A stretch of 64,000 bases of DNA, taken from contig NZ_CP102770.1 of assembly GCF_038561935.1 (NCBI RefSeq), positions 3,906,001 to 3,970,000 on the forward strand. The letters are read 5' to 3'. Every line of letters starts with the position of its first letter. The first letter of the stretch is position 1. The DNA comes from Myxococcus stipitatus (GTDB lineage: Bacteria > Myxococcota > Myxococcia > Myxococcales > Myxococcaceae). The notes beneath the pieces are model-generated. The model was not told the DNA's origin. It made no database searches and was given only the letters and a program-made list of their open reading frames with translations. A program made the position numbers and the translations under genes. Shown here piece by piece: positions 58,354 through 64,000 of this stretch.

Positions 58354-59190
58354 ATGTCCGTTGTCCTTGCCGCCCTCACGTCGGACCCGAATCTGCTGCA
58401 GTGCGAGCTGCACCGGCTCGCGGGGCAGGTGCTCGTGCAGGCGGAGCCTCGGGCCAACGCGATGGGAGTGGGGGCGTATGCCCAGGAGGAGGTCCTCCTG
58501 CGGCGCTTCTCCAGTGCGGAAGCGGACCCTTCACTCGCGCAGCTGGCCCCACCCAACGAGTCGGAGGCCCTGCTGTTCCATGCGAGCCGGCTCCCCGTGG
58601 GCCTCTCGTTCGAGGAGAACACCCAGCCCTTCCGAGCGCGCCGCTGGCTGTTCGCCCACCAGGGCAGTGTGAGTGGCTTCGACGCACTGCGTGCGCCGCT
58701 GATGGCGTCGCTGCCGGAACACCTCCAGCGCCTGGTGCGCGGGTCGACCGACAGCGAGGTGCTGTTCGGCGTCTTCCTGCGTCACCTGCGGGACGTCGGC
58801 CGCACGGATGATCCTCGGCTGGAGGCGCGGGTCGCCGGAGGGTTGCTGGCGGACACGGCTCGCGAGGTCATCAAGCGCTCCATGGAGGCGGGCATTCCCC
58901 GCGCCTCCACCCTGAACCTGGTGGCCACCAATGGCTTCATCCTGGTGGCCTGCCGGTTCGGCGAGGAGCCGCTGTATTACTCACGCCTGGAAGGCGGCAC
59001 GGAGTGTGAGCCCTGTGGTGTGACTGCGAGCACTCCCGAGACGCAGCCCTCTGTGGGCGCCCACCGTCGCCGCCGCACCGTCGTCGTCGCCAGTCACTTG
59101 AAGCGCCCGGGAAGCTGGGTGGAGTTGCCTCGCGGCACCACACTCGCCGTGGGGCCGGACCTCCAGGTTCAGCTCGTCAACGGAACTTGA
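58354..59190 (+). CDS. Class II glutamine-amidotransferase-fold protein lacking Cys2
   Basis: A 278-residue protein of the YafJ/EgtC-like class II GATase fold. Family marks are EALLFHASRLPVG, RRWLFAHQGSVSGFDALRA, VRGSTDSEVLFGVFLRHL and ATNGFILVACRFG. In this fold the nucleophile is the N-terminal Cys, directly after Met. Here the chain begins Met-Ser-Val-Val, and no Cys occurs before residue 17. The glutaminase activity should be lost or depend on Ser. ATG 58354 has AAGGAG upstream and lies at the expected point; longer frames at 58303 do not add a Cys start. It is divergent from the Hsp70 gene. Its role is unknown. Confidence 0.75.
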   Translation: MSVVLAALTSDPNLLQCELHRLAGQVLVQAEPRANAMGVGAYAQEEVLLRRFSSAEADPSLAQLAPPNESEALLFHASRLPVGLSFEENTQPFRARRWLFAHQGSVSGFDALRAPLMASLPEHLQRLVRGSTDSEVLFGVFLRHLRDVGRTDDPRLEARVAGGLLADTAREVIKRSMEAGIPRASTLNLVATNGFILVACRFGEEPLYYSRLEGGTECEPCGVTASTPETQPSVGAHRRRRTVVVASHLKRPGSWVELPRGTTLAVGPDLQVQLVNGT

Positions 59191-59322
59191 GCGCTCGGGG
59201 CGCTCCCCGCGTGTAGAGTCTCACGCGCGTCGCGCGGGGTGTTCTGGCCCCGGGCGCTTGGGGTGCCTCGTGTGTCGACGCACGGAAATCCCGAAGCGTG
59301 CTGGCGCGAGCCAGTGAAACAT

Positions 59323-59414
59323 GGATTGTAAACAGCAAAATCAAGTAACTCGAACACCGCTTGCGGGGATGCGTGACGGAGTTGCGGGGTGGATTGTGAA
59401 CCTCTTTACAATCC
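59323..59414. promoter_or_regulatory. Three copies of GGATTGTRAA, two direct and one inverted
   Basis: GGATTGTAAA at 59323-59332, GGATTGTGAA at 59391-59400, and the inverted copy TTTACAATCC at 59405-59414. The last two form a dyad across a 4-base gap. They lie in an AT-richer 286-base gap (59191-59476) upstream of the switch operon, 60-150 bases before its first start. Operator-like; the regulator is unknown. Confidence 0.5.
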
Positions 59415-59476
59415 GCGGGCATTCATTGCCTGATTCTCGCTCTCGCAATCTCCAGCAGATTCGTCAGGGACTGATT

Positions 59477-59935
59477 TTGCCGTCGCCCCAAGTGTCCACA
59501 GTGGTGCCTGAGTCGCGGTTGACCGTGGTGGTTCGCCATCCGGTGGACTCGGTGGTGGCCGCGTCGTTGGCGCGGCGGTTCGGACGGGAGTCGGGGTTGT
59601 CGGCGGCGTCCAGCGCGGAGGTGGCCCTGGTGGTGAGTGAGCTGGCCACCAACCTGGTCCGCCACACGCGGCAGGGTGGAACGGTGGAGCTGTGGCGCGA
59701 GGACGCCTGGCTCTGCATCCGCGCGTTGGACCGAGGCCCCGGCATGGCGGAACCCGAGCGGCTCTTCGCAGGCCGGGAGGGACGTCCGGGGCCGTTGCCG
59801 GGGGAGAGTCTGGGAGAAGGGGGCGCCGCGGTGCGACGGCTGACCGACGAGGTCCGCGTGTCCAACCGCGAGGGTGGGGGACTGGAAGTGTTTGCTCGCA
59901 AGCGCATGACACGGGAGGCGAGGAGAACGTGGTGA
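59477..59935 (+). CDS. Anti-sigma-type serine kinase (RsbW/RsbT-like HATPase)
   Basis: A protein of about 152 residues with the GHKL ATPase fold of RsbT/RsbW/SpoIIAB. The N box is VALVVSELATNLVRH, the G1 box ALDRGPGMAEPE, and the G2 region GEGGAAVRRLTDEV. All ATP-binding motifs are intact. TTG 59477 is chosen because AGGGA (59466-59470) precedes it by six bases and because the upstream frame looks like the regulatory gap; the start is uncertain (GTG 59492 is also possible). Its stop overlaps the start of the next ATPase (GTGA). It is the first gene of a four-gene partner-switching operon. Confidence 0.8.
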   Translation: MPSPQVSTVVPESRLTVVVRHPVDSVVAASLARRFGRESGLSAASSAEVALVVSELATNLVRHTRQGGTVELWREDAWLCIRALDRGPGMAEPERLFAGREGRPGPLPGESLGEGGAAVRRLTDEVRVSNREGGGLEVFARKRMTREARRTW

Positions 59936-60639
59936 GCCGGGGCATGTTGAGCGCTCAGCTGTTGAGTGTGTTGCAGCACTTCATGTCGGAGACCGCCGCG
60001 CGGTTGGTGTTGCGCGGCACGCTGGAGTCGCTGCGGGTGTCGGCGGACACGATGGGGGTGGCGGAGCTGCCGCGGGTCATCGAGGCGCTGGAGCCGGCGA
60101 CGCGGCACTTCGTGGACGCGGCCCGGAGGCCGGACCTGGCCGCGAAGCTCAGGGCCGTGTTGGCGAAGGCCTCGGCGGCGTCCGCGTCCGCGCCCTCGGT
60201 GGGCCTGCGCGAGCCGAGCGCCCCGGTCGCGGCGACGGCGACCTCGGAGGCTCGGCCCACCACGTACCTGGTGCGCACGGAGGCGGACGCGAGCCATGCG
60301 CGGCTGTCGGCGCGAGCGATGTGTGAGGCGTTGGGGGGGCGTGGCTATGAATGCCAGAAGGTCGCGACGGCGGTGAGCGAGCTGGCGCGCAACCAGATTT
60401 CGTATGCGGGGGGCGGAACCATCCAGCTGATTCCCGTGCAGTCGCCGCGCAAGCTCTTGCGCGTGCGCGCCGAGGACCAGGGGCGGGGCATTCCCGAGCT
60501 GGAGCGGGTGCTGTCGGGGACGTACCGGAGCAAGACGGGGATGGGGTTGGGGCTGTTGGGCGTCAAGCGGCTGGCGGACAAGTTCGAGGTGAACACCGGC
60601 ATCTCCGGCACGCAGGTGGAGTTCGAGGTGTGGCTGTGA
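59932..60639 (+). CDS. RsbT-like serine kinase with N-terminal domain
   Basis: The 235 residues have a GHKL ATPase in the C-terminal half: N box VATAVSELARNQISYA, G1 RAEDQGRGIPELE, G2 GMGLGLLGVKRL. The SELARN motif is the RsbT type, which switches a regulator rather than binding sigma directly. The first 110 residues are extra: helical, with a hydrophobic core (LLSVLQHFMSETAARLVLRGTLESL) and an Ala/Ser-rich linker. They may be a sensor or docking domain. GTG start 59932 overlaps the preceding stop, with AGGAG at 59921-59925. The next gene overlaps by four bases too. Confidence 0.86.
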   Translation: MSRGMLSAQLLSVLQHFMSETAARLVLRGTLESLRVSADTMGVAELPRVIEALEPATRHFVDAARRPDLAAKLRAVLAKASAASASAPSVGLREPSAPVAATATSEARPTTYLVRTEADASHARLSARAMCEALGGRGYECQKVATAVSELARNQISYAGGGTIQLIPVQSPRKLLRVRAEDQGRGIPELERVLSGTYRSKTGMGLGLLGVKRLADKFEVNTGISGTQVEFEVWL

Positions 60640-61205
60640 GGTTGTCGGTGGCCCACCGGACGCGCCCGAAGGTGGGCGAGGTGGAGAACGGCGACGGTGT
60701 GCTGGTGCGCACGGAGGGGTCGTACACGTTGCTCGCGGTGGTGGACGCGCTGGGGCACGGGCCGGCCGCGGCGCAGGCGGCGGGTGAGGCGCTGCGGTGT
60801 CTGGGGCAGGTGGTGTTGAGCGCGTCGGTGGCGTCCGTGGCGGAGGCGCTCCATGGGGCGCTGAAGCACGGGCGAGGCGCGGCGGTGATGCTCGCGGTGT
60901 TCGATGGGCACACGCTGCACTGTGGGGGCGTGGGGAACGTGGAGCTGCGCACCGTGGGCACGCGCGTGCCGGTGCTTCCCACGCCGGGCATCCTGGGGCA
61001 GTCGTACCGCACGCTGCGGACCCTCTCGACGCCGCTGGCGGTGGGGGACCGGTTGGCCCTCTTCAGCGATGGGTTGAGCTTTCGAGTGGACCTGGAGCAG
61101 GTCCGAACGCAGTCCCCTGACATGGCCTGTGCGTTCCTGCTAGAGCGCTTTGGCCGTACCACCGATGACGCCACCGTGCTGGTGGCGGACGTGGAGCCGT
61201 CATGA
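60636..61205 (+). CDS. RsbX-like PP2C-type serine phosphatase
   Basis: A 189-residue PP2C/SpoIIE-fold phosphatase. Metal-binding motifs are LLAVVDALGHGPAAAQAA, the GNVELR strand, LALFSDGLSF and the final DDATVLVADV. Its size and lack of sensor domain are those of RsbX, which resets phosphorylated RsbR/RsbS in the stressosome of Bacillus. The GTG at 60636 overlaps the preceding stop (GTGA) and its own stop overlaps the next ATG (ATGA). Tight coupling suggests fixed stoichiometry with the kinase and the STAS protein. Confidence 0.86.
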   Translation: MRLSVAHRTRPKVGEVENGDGVLVRTEGSYTLLAVVDALGHGPAAAQAAGEALRCLGQVVLSASVASVAEALHGALKHGRGAAVMLAVFDGHTLHCGGVGNVELRTVGTRVPVLPTPGILGQSYRTLRTLSTPLAVGDRLALFSDGLSFRVDLEQVRTQSPDMACAFLLERFGRTTDDATVLVADVEPS

Positions 61206-61693
61206 GCATCTCGGACCTTCCGCGGCACGCGCGCGAGCTGTCGCGCATTCCCATCATCCCGCTGTGGGGACAGCTCATCGTCCCCCTCCAGGGCGACATC
61301 ACCGATGCGCAGGCGGCGCAGCTCTGCTCGGATGTGCTGGCCGACATCCAGCGCACGGGCGCCAAGGGCATGGTGGTGGATATCTCCGGCCTGTGGCTGG
61401 TGGACAGCCACCTGTGCGCGGTGCTGGCGCGGCTGGCCGGGTCGGCCCGGTTGATGGGGACTCGCACGGTGCTGTGCGGCATGGGCGCGGATGTGGCGCT
61501 CACGCTGCAGAGCATGGGGATTCAGCTGGACGGCGTGGAGACGGCGCTGGGGCTGGAGGAGGGCCTGGCGCTGTTGGGCATCCACGCGGTGGGCGCGCGC
61601 ACGGCGGAGTCGGAGCGCGAGGCGGCCCAGAAGCTCGCGGATGAGATGCTGGGCCTGGAGCCGGTGGTGGTGCCTCGGTCCTCGGTCGTCTGA
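61202..61693 (+). CDS. RsbS-like STAS-domain protein
   Basis: A 163-residue STAS protein. The N-terminal part RIPIIPLWGQLIVPLQGDITDAQ is typical of RsbS/RsbR C-terminal STAS domains. The segment DISGLWLVDSHLCAVLARLAG has Ser69 (VDS) at the position phosphorylated by RsbT in RsbS. MGTRTVLCGMGADVALTLQSMGI follows, also typical. A 35-residue helical tail comes after the STAS core, which is absent from RsbS and may link to a larger complex. It ends the switch operon, four bases before a perfect hairpin. There is no adjacent RsbR sensor or sigma factor; partners may be elsewhere. Confidence 0.87.
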   Translation: MSISDLPRHARELSRIPIIPLWGQLIVPLQGDITDAQAAQLCSDVLADIQRTGAKGMVVDISGLWLVDSHLCAVLARLAGSARLMGTRTVLCGMGADVALTLQSMGIQLDGVETALGLEEGLALLGIHAVGARTAESEREAAQKLADEMLGLEPVVVPRSSVV

Positions 61694-61696
61694 AGG

Positions 61697-61760
61697 GGTG
61701 GAGGCCCTGTGAGGGCCTCCACCGGAGTGCTCCATTCGAGCCGGGTGTTGCCACCCGGCT
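61697..61760. terminator. Two tandem perfect hairpins between converging genes
   Basis: Hairpin one: 11-bp perfect stem (GGTGGAGGCCC / GGGCCTCCACC, 61697-61723) with a 5-base loop. Hairpin two: 9-bp perfect stem (AGCCGGGTG / CACCCGGCT, 61739-61760) with a 4-base loop. They lie between the switch operon and the Ig-repeat gene, so they can act for both strands. No T-run is present, so they may pause or protect instead. Confidence 0.55.
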
Positions 61761-61778
61761 GCGGGGCGCGCGGGTGAC

Positions 61779-64000
61779 TCAGCTCTGGCGACGGCGGGCG
61801 CGGAGCCAGCCCGCCCATGCCAGCCAGAGGAGGGCGGCTGGAATGGCGCCCGCGGTGCTCGAGCATCCGACGCCACCACCTTCCACTGTCTTGGGACGCT
61901 TGAACTCCCACTCGCGAATTGTCTCGGTCTCTTCGACGTTCCCCGCACCGTCCGTCGCCTTGACGCGCAGCCGGATGGGACCTTCAGCGAGCCCGCGGAG
62001 CGTGTAAGGGTTCGAGCAAGGGGCAAGAGGGTCCTCTCCCAGCGCGCACTGGAATTGGACTCCGAAGTCGGTCGCGTCGTCGGTGGCCATCGAGAAGGTG
62101 ACCGACGGAAGCGTACTGAGGCCCTCCGGAACGCCCGTCAGCACCGTCTTGGGCTTCTTGAGATCCATCTGGAGGGTGATGGAGGTCGAATCAACACTCT
62201 GGTTGCCCGCCTTGTCGGTGGCCCAGACCTCGAATTTCAAACTTCCATGGTCGAGGAGTTGCTTCACATTCAACTCCCAACGGCCATCCTCCTTCGTCCG
62301 GGTTGAACCGGCTTCGAGACCACCCAGCTCCGCGGTGATGGTGGTGTCCTTGTCTGCCCTTCCGGTGATGACTTGGAGGTCAGGCCCGAAGGTCTTGCCC
62401 TCAAATCCGTCATCAATGCGTGGGGCTCCCGGTGCTTGCCGATCCACCGTGATGATGTGGGGAGGGGTCAAGAGGCCAGATTCCCTGTTGTAGCTGTCCT
62501 TGCACTTCGTTTGAATCTTGTACTCGCCATTGGCCAGGTCCTCCTTGGGCGCGAAGGTCCACTTCACGCCTTGGATGGCGGCAGGCGAGGGATAGGGCAC
62601 ATCGTTGAGGTAGATCGTTACGGTGGTGCACATCTTCTCAAGGGTGCCCTGGAGGGTGGGGCGCGGGTCCTTGGTGTAACTGTTGGTCGCCGGTGCCGTC
62701 ACCGTGGGGATGACTGGAAGTACGAGGTTGATGGTGAAGTTGATCTTGTGAGGCTCTTGCTCTTCCCGACCTGCGCGGTCTTTGGCGTGTGCCTCCAGCG
62801 TATGGGGACCACCCCCCAGGACGGAGGCCGGGTACTCCCAATTGCCATTGTCATCCGTGGTGATGATTTTGTCCTCAACCAGTTTCCCGTCCACCTTGAG
62901 GAAGATCTCGCTCGCTTTCTCGGAGACCCCGCGAATGATAGGTGCGCCCTCGATAATGGTGCTGCCAGCGTCGGGTGAGGTGATGGTTGTCTCGGGTGGA
63001 TTCAAGTCTACGTAGAACGCAAGATCGGGCGACCAATTGCTATCATTGCCAGCCTTGTCGGTTGCACGAACCTTCGCCTTGTATGCTTGCGATTTCTCCG
63101 TGAGTGCCTGCGGAGACTGCATGCTCCATCTCGTGGTCCCTCCATCAAGCTCTCTCGATGCGGTTATGGCTGCAGCATCAGGCGGAGTAATCTCGAGCGT
63201 CACCTTGGCGACACCAGGCGGAAGGGTCCCCGTGAAGTCAGGGTTTGGTGTTATCGCGAACAGGCCTCCATCGGCCAATTGGATGGTTGGGGCATCCGGG
63301 GGGGTACGATCTACCTCGAGTTCAATGCCTGCATCAGGGAATGCACTGGTGTTGTTCGCCGGATCTGTGGCAGTGGCGACAACCAGGAATCTGCCCTGGT
63401 CAAGACTGAGGATTACTGGTGTCTCCCAGCTCCCTGCGGAGCCTGCGTCGAAGTCATTCTTCTCGACGAATGGGGCGTTGATGTCACTCAAGGATTTGAA
63501 CCAAATCCGCACGATGTTGGGGCCATCGGTCTTGACACGGAACTTCGTTCCGCCAGGGCCGACAATGGTGCCAGAGGCCGGGAACTCAATCTCGGGGATG
63601 GCCGGCGGAATGAGGTCGACCCGGAAGTCCGCAGTAGCGGGGCCGCCCAGGTTGTTTGCCTTGTCGAGCGAGTAGACCTCGAGGCGATAGTCGCCTCCGG
63701 TGAGAGGCGTCTCGGGAGTGAAGAACCATTTCCCGTCGCGCACCTCGGCGCCCGCGTCGTGGATTGATCCAATGTTGATTCTCACGCGGGATGCTTGGTC
63801 GGCGGTGCCCTCGAAGGTCAGGTCGGCGCGGTTCACCCAGTAGCCACCGGGGACCGTGATGCGAGGGGCAGGAGGAGGGGCCGTATCCACGGTAAACGAG
63901 TGTTCTCGAAGCAGGCTGGAGTTGCCCGCATCGTCGGTGGAGATGGCTTCCACTCGGACGAGGTCATCACGGAAGGTCCCAGGGGAGTCCATCATCCATC
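61779..64000 (-). CDS. Ig-repeat surface protein with MYXO-CTERM-like tail (5' end outside the window)
   Basis: At least 740 residues; the start lies beyond the right edge. The visible part is a row of beta-sandwich Ig-like repeats of about 90-100 residues, each with an RVDLIPP-, VDRTPP-, VDLNPP- or VDTAPP-type linker and an ATDKAGN-type end (KATDGAGN, VRATDKAGN, WATDKAGN). These resemble Bacterial Ig/Big-type adhesin repeats. The C terminus has Gly-rich VGCSS, a hydrophobic helix (AIPAALLWLAWAGWL) and Arg-rich RARRR. This Cys, helix, basic order is that of MYXO-CTERM sorting signals, which anchor proteins in the myxobacterial envelope. Base composition is lower in GC than neighbours. Probably cell-surface adhesion or matrix. 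Confidence 0.8.
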   Translation of the reverse strand, partial: WMMDSPGTFRDDLVRVEAISTDDAGNSSLLREHSFTVDTAPPPAPRITVPGGYWVNRADLTFEGTADQASRVRINIGSIHDAGAEVRDGKWFFTPETPLTGGDYRLEVYSLDKANNLGGPATADFRVDLIPPAIPEIEFPASGTIVGPGGTKFRVKTDGPNIVRIWFKSLSDINAPFVEKNDFDAGSAGSWETPVILSLDQGRFLVVATATDPANNTSAFPDAGIELEVDRTPPDAPTIQLADGGLFAITPNPDFTGTLPPGVAKVTLEITPPDAAAITASRELDGGTTRWSMQSPQALTEKSQAYKAKVRATDKAGNDSNWSPDLAFYVDLNPPETTITSPDAGSTIIEGAPIIRGVSEKASEIFLKVDGKLVEDKIITTDDNGNWEYPASVLGGGPHTLEAHAKDRAGREEQEPHKINFTINLVLPVIPTVTAPATNSYTKDPRPTLQGTLEKMCTTVTIYLNDVPYPSPAAIQGVKWTFAPKEDLANGEYKIQTKCKDSYNRESGLLTPPHIITVDRQAPGAPRIDDGFEGKTFGPDLQVITGRADKDTTITAELGGLEAGSTRTKEDGRWELNVKQLLDHGSLKFEVWATDKAGNQSVDSTSITLQMDLKKPKTVLTGVPEGLSTLPSVTFSMATDDATDFGVQFQCALGEDPLAPCSNPYTLRGLAEGPIRLRVKATDGAGNVEETETIREWEFKRPKTVEGGGVGCSSTAGAIPAALLWLAWAGWLRARRRQS

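Overview
The window reads as chromosomal DNA of a myxobacterium (Myxococcota, most likely the Myxococcus/Corallococcus/Cystobacter group). It is GC-rich, with strong third-position GC that creates very long false ORFs opposite real genes. Other pointers are an MglA-like small GTPase, a MYXO-CTERM-type tail on an Ig-repeat surface protein, several lipoproteins, CHASE2 cyclases, and an RsbT/RsbX/RsbS-type partner-switching module. No tRNA, rRNA, IS element, prophage or CRISPR array is visible. The window is almost fully coding; the only gene-free stretch over 300 bases is 25892-26272.

Layout. 1-2214 (minus): murQ, anmK and the start of an MglA-like GTPase, joined to cell-wall recycling. 2231-5988: rpmB, an FAD oxidoreductase, a HAD phosphatase and a 3-hydroxyisobutyryl-CoA hydrolase-like enzyme. 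5993-8246 (minus): purM, purN and a TudS/DUF523 protein, start-stop coupled. 8398-12057 (plus): a CRP-like regulator, a metallo-beta-lactamase-fold protein resembling class II cyclic-nucleotide phosphodiesterases, accD and folC. 12235-17768: alpha/beta hydrolase, a two-AMIN-domain coiled-coil protein and LptD. 17829-23975: XRE and TetR regulators, a lipoprotein, enoyl-CoA hydratase, an M23 peptidase and an EEP-family hydrolase. 24127-25891: five tiny membrane-anchor genes in a row, closed by a terminator.

28222-44152 holds respiration and signalling. nuoC-D-G-H-I run from a good sigma70-type promoter. nuoA-B lie about 4 kb upstream on the same strand, separated by an adenylate cyclase, a sulfatase and a thioesterase. 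NuoE, F and J-N are not in the window. A CHASE2 cyclase and a chemoreceptor flank the block. 44166-53341: amphi-Trp protein, PLP decarboxylase, PHP phosphatase, Rrf2 regulator, a deoxyhypusine-synthase-like enzyme and speA (polyamine-related), OsmC, and a ClpX-like ATPase lacking the zinc domain. 53331-58154: CvpA, a J-domain protein with a long Pro/Ala-rich head, and a lidless Hsp70. 58354-61693: a GATase-II fold protein lacking Cys2, then the four-gene switch module. 61779 to the end: the surface Ig-repeat protein, cut by the window edge.

The most interesting items are the overlapping switch operon with an upstream three-copy operator-like repeat, the ClpX paralogue with altered substrate loops, the glycine-zipper anchor cluster, and enzymes that keep their fold but have lost a key catalytic residue (CHASE2 cyclase, GATase-II protein). 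All functional calls come from reading motifs; no database search was run.
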